Part shown: in pieces, positions 1 to 10,186 of the stretch
Layout: each line of letters starts with the position of its first letter
Position numbering within the stretch: position 1 is the first letter of the stretch
Assembly (NCBI RefSeq): GCF_023898315.1
Contig: NC_064621.1
Span: 536,693,383-536,757,382 of the forward strand
Reading direction: 5' to 3'
Origin: Schistocerca nitens
Lineage: Eukaryota > Arthropoda > Insecta > Orthoptera > Acrididae
Length of the DNA stretch: 64,000 nt
The notes under the pieces: model-generated
Told to the model about the DNA's origin: nothing
Database searches by the model: none
Seen by the model: the letters and a program-made list of their open reading frames with translations, nothing else
Program-made: the position numbers and the translations under genes

Positions 1-397
1 AATTACGAGTTTACAACTCTTCTGAAACTAATTTTCTTGCGGCGATGAATAATTTAACTGGCTGTCTTTATCCTCGGGAAACGCTGAGCGCGTGTCATTA
101 TTCGCCAATTTGGACCTCAGACTTCCAACCCGTCGTGGCCATCCGACAGGAAGGACTGATCCATTCTAAAATTACTGATAAACATTGCTCAGTTCTGATA
201 CCCTGACACGTAATTCATCGACAAATGGTACATCATTCGCGCTAAAAAACACTTATCATTATTCACAAACTTCCACCGACGAGTTGAAATATCATGACCA
301 CTAGCTACATACATTCGAGACGGTTATCGAGTCACATTCATGCACTGCCATGGCCAATGCCCAAGTGAGACTCGGGCAAGAACAGAATCACATTCAT
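1..397. other. Unassigned sequence
   Basis: I read both strands and saw no recognisable coding frame, SINE head or inverted repeat. It precedes a LINE 3'-end fragment. Confidence 0.4.
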
Positions 398-496
398 TTT
401 TATCTACGTCTTCATCTACATAGATACTCCGCAAGCCACCACACGGTGCGTGACTGAGTGTACCTTGCGCCACTACTACACATTTCCTTTCCTGTT
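398..496 (-). repeat. CR1-like LINE 3'-end fragment
   Basis: The plus strand reads TCTACATAGATACTCCGC followed by AAGCCACCACACGGTGCGTG and then TTTCCTTTCCTGTTC. This matches the antisense of the 3' end of the LINE at 45230-46895, including its TCTACATC-type tail. The fragment stops abruptly at the first unit of the 300-bp tandem array, so the array joins or replaced the rest of the LINE. Confidence 0.65.
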
Positions 497-1231
497 CAGC
501 TCAGATGGTACAGCGCTTGCCCGCGAAAGGCAAAGGTCCCGAGTTCGAGTCTCGGTCGGGCACACAGTTTTAATCTGCCAGGAAGTTTCATATCAGCGCA
601 CACTCCGCTGCAGAGTGAAAATCTCATTCTGGAAACATCCCCCAGGCTGTGGCTAAGCCATGTCTCCGCAATATCCTTTCTTTCAGGAGTGCTAGTCCTG
701 CAAGGTTCGCAGGAGAGCTTCTGTAAAGTTTGGAAGGTAGGAGACGAGATACTGGCAGAAGTAAAGCTGTGAGACTGAGCGTGAGTCGTGCTTCGGTAGC
801 TCAGATGGTAGAGGGCTTGCCCGCGAAAGGCAAAGGTCCCGAGTTCGAGTCTCGGTCGGGCACAGAGTTTTAATCTGCCAGGAAGTTTCATATCAGCGCA
901 CACTCCGCTGCAGAGTGAAATTCTCATTCTGGAAACATCCCCCAGGCTGTGGCTAAGCCATGTTTCCGCAATATCCTTTCTTTCAGGGGTGCTAGTCCTG
1001 CAGGGTTCGCAGGAGAGCTTCTGTAAAGTTTGGAAGGTAGGAGACGAGATACTGGCAGAAGTAAAGCTGTGAGACCGGGCGTGAGTCGTGCTTCGGTAGC
1101 TCAGATGGTAGAGCGCTTGCCCGCGAAAGGCAAAGGTCCCGAGTTCGAGTCTCGGTCGGGCACACAGTTTTAATCTGCCAGGAAGTTTCATATCAGCGCA
1201 CACTCCGCTGCAGAGTGAAAATCTCATTCTT
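497..1231 (+). repeat. 300-bp tandem array with a tRNA-like module
   Basis: Two full units and part of a third repeat with a period of exactly 300 bp: the string TCAGATGGTA recurs at 501, 801 and 1101. Each unit begins with a tRNA-like module. It has an A-box-like TAGCTCAGATGGTAGAGC, a TTGCC/GGCAA anticodon-type stem, and a B box GAGTTCGAGTCTC. About 220 bp of non-tRNA body follows. The unit is a SINE-like sequence amplified in tandem rather than a tRNA gene: the putative anticodon loop CGCGAAA lacks the usual T33. Because 300 is divisible by three, an accidental frame stays open on the minus strand across the array. Confidence 0.8.
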
Positions 1232-1949
1232 AAAACTGGATAATTTTCATGAGAGCTTAGCAATGTAAAAAAGAAAACATTTTCATGTGTAAAGATAGTC
1301 TTATGCTTCAAAGCTAGTCGGGGTATATCCAGTTAAACCAAAAATCCTCAGCAACGTGAAAATGTTTGCTAAGTTCGATGGACAATAATATTTTCATTCT
1401 TGCACAAAAAGCTTTAGTACTTGAATAAAAGTAAAACTTGAATAATTATTTTGGAATATTCAAAGAAATTCTTTTTTATTAATCTGCAACAGAATATTTC
1501 ATACGTAAAGTAATAATCACAGATGAAAAATTTATTGCACACTTTCATTTCTCATGTCCATCCATGTATACGTTAAGTTCAATCTCAACAGTTTCCCAGT
1601 CAAACTAAACGCAAAAAGCAAAGAAAGTTTAAAACCAGACGGTCAACTCCCGAATAATTAAAACAGAGAGAATCGCATTTAAAGAATAACTGACACTAAC
1701 TGTCTCTGGCGGGCTGCTTGATTTGCGCGAGGAAAGTGTTGATTGGCTAAATTCAACGCTAATTAACTCTGAAACCGTGGAACATAACGAATTTTTTCTT
1801 AACAATTGTTTCTGAGCCCAACCTATCCTGTAAGACCTTCACAACGTTTTCAAACAGTTTTTGATCAGCCTGTACCAGTGTCGACGTATAGGCAAAAGAT
1901 TAGTTGGCATTCTTGTCATTCAGACGTGCGAGCGGTAAATTCGGAAACA
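1232..1949. other. Unassigned AT-rich sequence
   Basis: No convincing frame, repeat head or terminal repeat was seen. It may include the decayed 5' part of the mariner relic that follows. Confidence 0.35.
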
Positions 1950-2429
1950 TGAACTGTGACGACGTTATTAGGAAATGCATTCAAACAAGACCAACGTGCT
2001 GTTTCCTTGTCTTCCGAAGGACAAACATCGGCAGACATCCTCCGGAGAATGAGGAATGTGTATGATGCAGCATATTTCCTGAGAAATGGAACGGCACGCA
2101 TAGTTCCGTGTTTATCGCCATTCTACACAAGATGCCGATCGATCAGGGAGGCGAGCCTGCTGCATTACGGGCAAGAGAAGTGGGAGACACTCGAGAAACC
2201 GCCCTGCAGTCCTGGCCGCCCTATAGTCCTGATCTGTGCCTATGCGACTATAACGCTTTCCGTGACTTAAAAAAAGGCCTTGAAGGGACGACGATTCCTG
2301 TTGGACAAGGATGTGCACCAGGCAATTATCGATTTCTTCACGCTGCGGAACGTGTTTTAGCAAACAGGTACCTTTAACGTGGTGTGTCGGTGGGACAATT
2401 GTCTCGATGCTAATGGCGACTTTATTTGA
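1950..2429 (+). pseudogene. Mariner-like transposase relic (C-terminal part)
   Basis: Short frames carry hallmarks of a mariner (DD34D-type) transposase. WPPYSPDLCLCDYNAF, near 2215-2260, corresponds to the region around the third catalytic aspartate. RWDNCLDANGDFI, followed by a TGA at 2427-2429, matches the family's C-terminal signature. At least two frame changes separate these blocks, and the N-terminal part is not readable, so the gene is dead. A SINE-B inserted just downstream, with target duplications at 2487-2499 and 2760-2772, may lie in the element's 3' flank. The assignment is from motif recognition; the exact subfamily cannot be told. Confidence 0.65.
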
Positions 2430-2499
2430 TTTTCATGCAGATTCTGGACTGTAAGGCCTCCGAATGAAAACTTTGTGATCGCTCCTTATATTTTAGGAA

Positions 2500-2598
2500 A
2501 AAAAATTTTTCAAATATGTGTGAAATCTAATGGGACTTAACTGCTAAGCTCATCAGTCCCTAAGCTTACACACTACTTAATCTAAACTATCCTAAGGA

Positions 2599-2667
<69 letters not shown>

Positions 2668-2759
2668 CCATGCCCGAGGGAGGACTCGAACCTCCGCTGG
2701 GACCAGCCGCGCAGTCCATGACTGCAGCGCCCTTGACCGCTCGGCTAATCCCGCGCGGC
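2500..2759 (-). mobile_element. SINE-B copy with an internal CA expansion
   Basis: Read on the minus strand it starts GCCGCGCGGGATTAGCCGAG, continues with GGAGGTTCGAGTCCTCC (B box) and then a long TG run. It is bounded by a 13-bp target duplication, TATATTTTAGGAA, at 2487-2499 and 2760-2772. Confidence 0.85.
2602..2661. repeat. (CA)n microsatellite inside SINE-B
   Basis: About 30 CA dinucleotides. It sits where other SINE-B copies carry a short GTGTGTGTG, so it grew from a seed inside the SINE. Confidence 0.9.
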
Positions 2760-2772
2760 TATATTTTAGGAA

Positions 2773-3737
2773 TTCTTTTATTTTTATTCACATGAAAATT
2801 ATTATTTAGTTACATAATGCTTATTTCTTCATTGCCGGCTCAACATGAATATAATTCCACACTTCACTCGCGGAGATGCGTTGTCGAAATACAAGCATTT
2901 CTATGTACACTATGCTTCTAGCATTTCTGCATCTTGAACATGAGCGCTTCAGTGAAAAATCAAATCTGTACAGAAAGTGCTGCGGCGTTAATGTGAACAG
3001 TGACGTAAACAGCAGTACACTGGTTGTTTTGAAAGAACAAAGAGAATTTACTTAGAGTTCGTTTAATAATAACACTATGCGGAAAATATGGCAGCCACGG
3101 TGCTATTCCGTACGTTATTTTTACTGTAAGTCAGACACAGAGGGATATTCTTTTCGTTGGTGTCTGTCGCTGTTTATGTGGAGCAGAAAAATGTTTACAG
3201 AGATTGATTTAATTTAAATAAAAATACGGAGTCCATGTAAAATCAAAACGAATAGCATAAACTATAAATTTCGACTTTATATCGATGTTTAGATTCTGAA
3301 TTAAATAATAGTGAACGAATGCTACGAGCTTCGAGGTGAAAAATTTAAAATGAAAACAATACAGCGATGCAGGCGTTTGTTGTAACGGATAAAAAAACCA
3401 CAAACGTCCCTGTTACGAGCAAACATCTAAAGGCGCTACACAAGCACTGCACTTAGCCCAGGAAAACTGACGAGAGGAAAAAAGCTCACATGGCTTTAAA
3501 TATATAAAATATCAGTTGCTTCATGTAATATTTTGCGTTACGAATTTGATGTTAAAAATTATTCGAAGAAGTATGAGGATTGCTTGCTGAGTTAGAGAAA
3601 GGCATTTGCATTGACAAACAATCTGTGGGATTTTCTTTATTTGATATGAACTCCTTCTGACGATGCCTTGTATCACACAATCCAGGCTGTAATTCTCATA
3701 ATATTATGCAGAGTACTCGAGCAAAAATTTAATGTTA
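2773..3737. other. Unassigned AT-rich sequence
   Basis: No transposon termini, SINE boxes or protein-like frames were recognised. Short open frames here have no recognisable motif. Confidence 0.4.
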
Positions 3738-3750
3738 ATAATGTCTGGTA

Positions 3751-3920
3751 GCCGGCCGCTGTGGCCGAGCGGTCTAGGAGCTTCAATCCGGAACCGTGCG
3801 GCCGCTACGGTCGCAGGTTCGAATCCTGCTTCGGGCATGGATGTGTGTGATGTCTTTAGGTTTAAGTAGTTCTGAGTCTAGGAGACTGATGACCTTAGTG
3901 TGCTCAGAGCCACTTGAACC
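3751..3920 (+). mobile_element. SINE-A copy
   Basis: Starts GCCGGCCGCTGTGGCCGAG, has the B box GGTTCGAATCC and ends CAGAGCCACTTGAACC. It is flanked by a 13-bp target duplication, ATAATGTCTGRTA, at 3738-3750 and 3921-3933 with one mismatch. A deletion in the body makes it shorter than the roughly 195-bp copies. Confidence 0.9.
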
Positions 3921-4066
3921 ATAATGTCTGATAATTTAAGATATGAAGTTATGTGAAAGTAGTAGTCTTAATAACAGCAGACTTCAGCATACTGCCGTGT
4001 GAAGATGATTGGCCGAATTTCTCAAGCAGCGAAATACCGTTATTCATCAGATATACCTTAAAAATA

Positions 4067-5488
4067 CACTCCTGGAAATGGAAAAAAGAACACATTGACA
4101 CCGGTGTGTCAGACCCACCATACTTGATCCGGACACTGCGAGAGGGCTGTACAAACAATGATCACACGCACGGAACAGCGGACACACCAGGAACCACGGT
4201 GTTGGCCGTCGAATGGCGCTAGCTGCGCAGCATTTGTGCACCGCCGCCGTCAGTGTCAGCCAGTTTGCCGTGGCATACGGAGCTCCATCGCAGTCTTTAA
4301 CACTGGTAGCATGCCGCGACAGCGTGGACGTGAACCGTATGTGCAGTTGACGGACTTTGAGCGAGGGCGTATAGTGGGCATGCGGGAGGCCGGGTGGACG
4401 TGCCGCCGAATTGCGCAACACGTGGGGCGTGAGGTCTCCACAGTACATCGATGTTGTCGCCAGTGGTCGGCGGAAGGTGCACGTGCACGTCGCCATGGGA
4501 CCGGACCGCAGCGACGCACGGATGCACGCCAAGACCGTAGGATCCTACGCAGTGCCGTAGGGGACCGCACCGCCACTTCCCAGCAAATTAGGGACACTGT
4601 TGCTCCTGGGGTATCGGCGAGGACCATTCGCAACCGTCTCCATGAAGCTGGGCTACGGTTCCGCACACCGTTAGGCCGTCTTCCGCTCACGCCCCAACAT
4701 CGTGCTGCCCGCCTCCAGTGGTGTCGCGACAGGCGTGAATGGAGGGACGAATGGAGACGTGTCGTCTTCAGCGATGAGAGTCGCTTCTACCTTGGTGCCA
4801 ATGATGGTCGTATGCGTGTTTGGCGCCGTGCAGGTGAGCGCCACAATCAGGACTGCATACGACCGAGGCACACAGGGCCAACACCCGGCATCATGGTGTG
4901 GGGAGCGATCTCCTACACTGGCCGTACACCACTGGTGATCGTCGAGGGGACACTGAATAGTGCACGGTAGATCCAAACCGTCATCGAAACCATCGTTCTA
5001 CCATTCCTAGACCGGCAAGGGAACTTGCTGTTCCAACAGGACAATGCACGTCCGCATGTATCCCGTGCCACCCAACGTGCTCTAGAAGGTGTAAGTCAAC
5101 TACCCTGGCCAGCAAGATCTCCGGATCTGTCCCCCATTGAGCATGTTTGGGACTGGATGAAGCGTCGTCTCACGCGGTCTGCACGTCCAGCACGAACGCT
5201 GGCCCAACCGAGGCGCCAGGTGGAAATGGCATGGCAAGCCGTTCCACAGGACTACATCCAGCATCTCTACGATCGTCTCCATGGGAGAATAGCAGCCTGC
5301 ATTGCTGCGAAAGGTGGATATACCCTGTACTAGTGCCGACATTGTGCATGCTCTGTTGCCTGTGTCTATGTGCCTGTGGTTCTGTCGTTGTGATCATGTG
5401 ATGTATCTGACCCCAGGAATGTGTCAATAAAGTTTCCCCTTCCTGGGACAATGAATTCACGGTGTTCTTATTTCAATTTCCAGGAGTG
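4067..5488 (+). mobile_element. Complete Tc1-like transposon, copy A
   Basis: A 1422-bp element bounded by TA at 4065-4066 and 5489-5490, the TA duplication of the Tc1/mariner superfamily. The ends are inverted repeats of about 30 bp beginning CACTCCTGGAAAT, with a few mismatches. It contains one transposase gene and an AATAAA at 5427-5432. A second copy of exactly the same length lies inverted at 33064-34485. The transposase has a single nonsense codon, so the copy is non-autonomous, but its intact ends suggest it could be mobilised in trans. Confidence 0.92.
4311..5333 (+). pseudogene. Tc1-like DDE transposase, one nonsense codon
   Basis: Starts at ATG 4311 (protein MPRQRGREPYV) and would encode about 340 residues, the usual Tc1 length. 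The N-terminal helix-turn-helix region reads ERGRIVGMREAGWTCRRIAQ. The catalytic positions lie in VVFSDESRF (first D), FQQDNARPH (second D) and SPDLSPIEHVWDW (E). By eye there are 32 residues between the second D and the E, not the usual 34. The frame is interrupted once, by TAG at 4968-4970; the copy at 33219-34241 has TAC (Tyr) there. The frame then continues unchanged to the stop at 5331-5333. Start chosen by conservation with the second copy and the position of the HTH. Confidence 0.9.
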
Positions 5489-5490
5489 TA

Positions 5491-5934
5491 GATATCGAAC
5501 GAAAAGTGCATCGGGACAGTCATAATGGAAACAAGAGTCCCACTAGGGTTCAGTCTGTAATTGTCTGCTTATAGTGACCCTGTTAATTTACTTTACTAGC
5601 AGCTCATCGGTCTAGTTGCCTGAGGATGTCGTTTAATGTAGAAACATCTGAGAAGACAACCACGGTCCATAATGAGGGGAATTTCTATGTTTAATCGTAA
5701 CAAAAGAATGTTGAAGGAACAGCAGTGTAAGAAAGTCGATGCCACTGTGTGCACCCCAACCGGACTGACAGCGGGAACCCGGCTGCGTGGAGACAATGCG
5801 ACAGTCACCAAAGAGAACGTGACTCCGCCGTCCGTAGACTGAGTTTATTGAAAATGAAAATTGTCTGGGGAATTCTGGGAAGGGAAAGGAAAAGGATGGA
5901 ACTAATGATATCTGCTTCATTGGAACTTAATGCG
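5491..5934. other. Unassigned sequence 5' of a chimeric SINE
   Basis: No frame or termini recognised. The last ~120 bp (minus strand, with TTTTCAATAAACTCAG) may be the far 3' part of the tRNA-type SINE that begins at 5935. Confidence 0.3.
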
Positions 5935-6285
5935 GACTGATCAGCGACCAGTGAAAATGGGTGCTGCACCGCGAATCGAACCCGGTATCTTTTTTTTTTT
6001 TTTTTTTTTTTTTTGGATCGTTGTGTTTTGGTCGTTGCGGACGTCACATGACATCCGTTCAAGTTCGTTTGTTGATCGTTCCACTCAGTTTTTTTTATTA
6101 CAGAGGCGAACCAGCTCTCTGACCGAACACGCTGAGCTACCGTGCCGGCTAACGGCCGAATCTGTAGTTGTTTCCAGATCTCCACCACAACAAAGGCCTC
6201 CCGGAAGCTTGGATTACAGGAGTACGCCACTACTCCCAGCCGTTTACTAGGCAGTTGCGCTAACCGCTGCGCCAGCCGCAAGGTG
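5935..6285 (-). mobile_element. Chimeric SINE: tRNA-like / 7SL-like / tRNA-like
   Basis: On the minus strand, from 6285 down, three modules follow one another. First is a tRNA-like head with GGCTGGCGCAGCGGTTAGCG (A-box type). At 6241-6195 comes a stretch reading CTGGGAGTAGTGGCG, then CCTGTAATCC, then AAGCTTCCGGGAGGC. This closely resembles the start of the Alu domain of 7SL (SRP) RNA. At 6150 a second tRNA-like SINE starts, GCCGGCACGGTAGCTCAGC, with a body running to an A-tract (T run 5990-6014 on the plus strand). A further B-box-like GGGTTCGATTCGCGG lies beyond the tract. The 7SL match is from memory of the conserved domain. Confidence 0.6.
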
Positions 6286-6474
6286 TGTTTATCGCACTCG
6301 CATGGACTATCTCAGCATGCTCTGCGGCCGGTTCGTGTTCCAAGCTAGCGCCACCTGTCCGCAGCCCCGTTCATGTCCTCCATGCTCGTTAACTTTAGAT
6401 CCCTGCAGGTGGTCGAACGCAATGCTCATCCACCCTCAACTTTGCGGATTCATTGCTTATCGAGGCGAATATTT
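6286..6474. other. Unassigned sequence
   Basis: Nothing recognised between the chimeric SINE and the first 206-bp direct repeat. Confidence 0.4.
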
Positions 6475-6680
6475 TATATGAATGCTTGGTGTCTGTTCTT
6501 TCTGACATGTCTGAAAGAACAGAGACCACGTATTCTTCTAATTTATTTTAACTATTGTAAGATAAATGAGTCCTCTGTTGTACTTGGTCTTGTGTAGAGT
6601 TCGAATTGACTTCTAATGAACATGATTAAAAGTTGTGCGTCAATTCCAACTAGGGAATAGTGACGTTCGACTGCTATATA
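6475..6680 (+). repeat. 206-bp direct repeat, left copy
   Basis: Runs from TATATGAATGCTTGGTG to CGACTGCTATA. The same 206 bp recur at 8081-8286 with scattered substitutions. The two copies abut the Tc1 element at 6681-8080 exactly, so they were a head-to-tail tandem pair before insertion. Each carries a short palindrome around GTTCTTTCNGACATGTCTGA. Confidence 0.85.
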
Positions 6681-8080
6681 CACTACTCGCCATTAAAATT
6701 TGATACACCAAGAGGAAATGCAGATGATTAACGGGTATTCATCGGACAAATATATTGTACTAAACTGACATGTGATTACATTTTCACGCAATTTGGTGCA
6801 TAGATCTTGAGAAATCAGTACCCAGAACAACCACCTCTGGCCGTAATAACGACCTTGATACGCTTGGGCATTGAGTCAAACAGAGCTTGGATGGCGTGTA
6901 CAGGTACAGCGGTCCATGCAGCTTCAACACGGTATCACAGTTCATCAAGAGTAGTGACTGGCGTATTGTGACGAGCCAGTTGCTCGGCCACCATTGACCA
7001 GACGTTTCAATAGGTGAGAGATCTGGAGAATGCACTGGCCAGGGCAGCAGTCGAACATTTTCTGTATCCAGAAAGACCCGTACCGGACCTGCAACATACG
7101 GTCGTGCATTATCCTGCTGAAATGTAGGGTTTCGCAGGGATCGAATGAAGGGTAGAGCCACGGGTCGTAACACATCTGAAATGTAACGTCCACTGTTCAA
7201 AGTGCCGTCAATGCGAACAAAATGTGACCGAGACTTGTAACCAATGGCACCCCATACCATCACGCCGAGTGATACGCCAGTATGGCGATGACGAATACAC
7301 GCTTCCAATGTGTGTTCACCGCGATGTCGCCAAACACGGACGCGACCATCATGATGCCTGAAACAGAACCTGGATTCATCCGAAAAAATAACGTTTTGCC
7401 ATTCGTGCACCCAGGTTCGTCGTTGAGTACACCATCGCATGCGCTCCTGTCTGTGATGCAGCGTCAAGGGTAACCGCAGCCATGGTCTCCGAGCTGATAG
7501 TCCATGCTGCTGCAAACGTCGTCGAACTGCTCGTGCAGATGGATGTATTCTTGCAAACGTCCCTATCTGTTGACTCAGGGATCGAGACGTGGCTGCACGA
7601 TCCGTTACAGCAGATAAGATGCCAGTCATCTCGACTGCTAGTGATACGAGGCCGTTGGGATCCAATACGGCGTTCCGTATTACCCTCCTGATCCCACCGA
7701 TTCCATATTCTGCTAACAGCCATTGGATCTCGACCAACTCGAGCAGCAATGTCGCGATACGATAAACCGCAATCGCGATAGCCTACAATCCGACCTTTAA
7801 CAAAGTCGGAAACGTGATGGTACGCATTTCTCCTCCTTACACGAGGCATCACAACAATGTTTCACCAGGCAACGCCGGTCAACTGCTGTTTGTGTATGAG
7901 AAATCGTTTGGAAACATTCCTCGTGTCAGCACGTTGTAGGTGTCGCCACCGGCGCCAACCTTGTGTGAATGCTCTGAAAAGCTAATCATTTGCATATCAC
8001 AGCATCTTCTTCCTGTCGGTTAAATTTCGCGTCAGTAGTGCGTCATCTTCGTGGTGTAGGAATTTTAATGACCAGTAGTG
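6681..8080 (-). mobile_element. Complete Tc1-like transposon, copy B
   Basis: A 1400-bp element with inverted ends CACTACTSGYCATTAAAAT at both termini, lying between TA at 6679-6680 and TA at 8081-8082. It belongs to the same family as the element at 30206-31592 and differs from the 4067/33064 family. Its transposase, on the minus strand, has frameshifts. It is inserted precisely at the junction of two 206-bp tandem repeats. Confidence 0.9.
6815..7852 (-). pseudogene. Tc1-like DDE transposase, frameshifted
   Basis: Starts at 7852 with MMPRVRRRNAYHHVSDF. The HTH part reads RIVGYRDCGLSYRDIAARVG and the catalytic blocks are VIFSDESRF, FQQDNARPY and SPDLSPIE. There are 34 residues between the second D and the E, the classical DD34E spacing. 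Compared with the copy at 30341-31365, about 4 bp are missing near 7605-7615, which shifts the frame. A second shift falls right after the catalytic E. The conserved C-terminal frame would end at TGA 6815-6817. Expected intact length is about 345 residues. The gene is inactive. Confidence 0.85.
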
Positions 8081-8286
8081 TATATGAATGCTTGGTGTCT
8101 GTTCTTTCGGACATGTCTGAAAGAACAGAGGCCAAATATTCATTTTAATTTATTTAGGATATTGTATGATAAATGGTTCCTCTGTTGTACTTGGTCTCGT
8201 GTAGAGTTCGAACTGACTTCTCATGGATATGATTATAAGTTGTGCGTCAATTTCAACTAGGGAATAGTGACATTCGACTGCTGTAT
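8081..8286 (+). repeat. 206-bp direct repeat, right copy
   Basis: Second unit of the pair described at 6475-6680, beginning TATATGAATGCTTGG immediately after the Tc1 element and ending GACTGCTGTATA. It is not a transposition target duplication, since Tc1 elements duplicate only TA. It is an older tandem duplication. Confidence 0.85.
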
Positions 8287-10037
8287 AAATCTGAGGAAGT
8301 ACAGTGACGTGTTTTTAAACCACTGTGATTTGTGTTCTGAATTTAGAGAAATGTTTAGATGAACTGATGGGACGAGTCGCTGCCAGTCTGAACACGGAAC
8401 TGGGCTGGGACATTTTAAATAGGGAGTTGAAAGTCTTTTTTTTATGAATGTGACAAGCTGTTTATTCTTTGGAAGACTATTAATTAGCGGTTTGGTTGAC
8501 TTGCTACAGTAACAGCTGTAGGCGGTATCAATCTTCGATACTGACAACGCAATTAGATTTCAATAAATTCAGGATTTAAGTTGCTATTATTAGGTAACAG
8601 CTGTGCAAAGGATTTTTCCAAACCCTTTTACTGTGTGGCACCTTCCTAGGCAATGATCCATACGCAGTGCGCCAAGGATTTGCTTCTAGTTTCAATTTAC
8701 TGGCTTTCGGTTTCTACCCGTGCAGCCAGCTCAATAGTGCGAGGACGATACGGCGAAGTGTTTTAGGCGATTTTTGTGTCAATAATGACGGCAGTAATGT
8801 AAGGACAACACAACACAACACACATTCTCCGAGCCGAGAAAATCTCCAATCATGTCGAGAATCTAAGCTGGGCCCCTTCCTCTTGCAATCTGCCACACAG
8901 ACACCGCCGCTACTGTCGCGGAGTTGGGCGTCGGTTCCGGTGGGACAATGGTCGATCAAATATCTTCTACTTTGGTACAGTAGCTCCTCATCATCATCAG
9001 CAGCCGGAATTTATCTTCCTGCATATCAATGATACTTAAGTTACTTTATATTCTTACAAATATTAATGTAAGTAGACGAGATCCGACTGTATGGAAGACT
9101 CTGCTTCTTCGATATCAGATATGAATGATAACCTTCCTCCAGCATCAAGATTGGCACAAAACATTGGTCTTCAACTAAACTCTAGGGAGTCACACTACAT
9201 GCTCAGACTCATTGAAAAATAGTCAGCGAAAATTATTTTGAAACGCTTCCACTCTCTTACCCTTTCAAAAACTAATGAAAGATTTCAATATAGTAATGGA
9301 TAATCATTTAAACTGACAAGAACAGGCTATCGTATCATACAGCTAACGTCTCTTTCTTCCGTACTTGCAATTAAAAAGTTGGGGTCAAAGTTGAGACCTA
9401 AAACAAAACATAAGTTGCTCCATTATTTAATCCTGTCGACTTTTTACAACTGTGGTGTGTTGAACTTGGCGCGAGTAGTGACTATCCCAAATGATTCGAG
9501 CCACACATGAATAGCTGTGTAAGGTACTAGTGTAAAATGGGATTGTTTATTGATCCCAGTTCTTCGTACGCTCTTGGTTGGATGATTTTGGGGGAGGAGA
9601 CCAGACAGCGAGGTCATTGGTCCTCCTACGCTGTGTCAGGGTGGGCACAGCAAGATAGGAGATGTGTTTTTCACATTATATTTTCTTTACCAGTTTTTTT
9701 TAAGTCACTGTTGTCTTCAAAACTTATCCACGCATGTTAAATACCTATCATTACTGCATAACTGTGGTACAAGATCTCACACATTCTACATCAAGCTGTA
9801 TCTGTCTTTAAACGCCAAATCTTCCTTCGTTCTCACCTCTATTACAGACACAGGCCTTTAGAAAAAGATGCTCAGTAACGTGTTAATGACCCAGAACCAC
9901 GCTGCATTCAACATAAAAGGTTTACCTCTTACCACATGTTTGGCTTCCCTGCCGGTACATCCAAGCTGCCTTCCTTCTGTCCAACAGCGAACCAATATTT
10001 CTATCAAATTACCGCTTTCCTCATATTCTACAGGGAA
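8287..10037. other. Mostly unassigned sequence with a SINE-like relic
   Basis: Only 8801-8863 is suggestive: GGACAACACAACACAACAC followed by GAGAAAATCTCC resembles the body of the tRNA-like SINE at 56449-56571, same (minus) orientation. The remainder shows no frames or termini that I recognise. Confidence 0.35.
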
Positions 10038-10186
10038 GTTATAATTAAACTTTCACTACTTTAGCCAGAGTAGATGGAAAACCACACTTCCACATGTCCT
10101 TACAAATGTTTCCACAATGTTTCACTGTCTTACGATCACTCGTTTCGCATGGGCATTGCCTCAAGTAGTGAAAGTTTAGTTATAAC
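10038..10186. mobile_element. Short inverted-repeat element (MITE-like)
   Basis: The ends are inverted repeats of about 23 bp: GTTATAATTAAACTTTCAC at 10038 and its complement ending at 10186 (AGTAGTGAAAGTTTAGTTA). It is 149 bp long with no coding capacity. The ends resemble those of the larger DDE elements beginning near 55244 and 62684, and its right part resembles 57485-57570. It is probably a deletion derivative of that family. Confidence 0.65.

Noticed and set aside
496-1311. 271-codon minus-strand frame with an internal protein repeat
   Set aside because: It is produced by the 300-bp DNA tandem repeat and reads antisense through tRNA-like boxes; no protein features.
3751-3840. tRNA genes at SINE heads (here and at every SINE copy)
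   Set aside because: A and B boxes are present, but acceptor stems do not close, anticodon loops are irregular, and a SINE body with target duplications follows.
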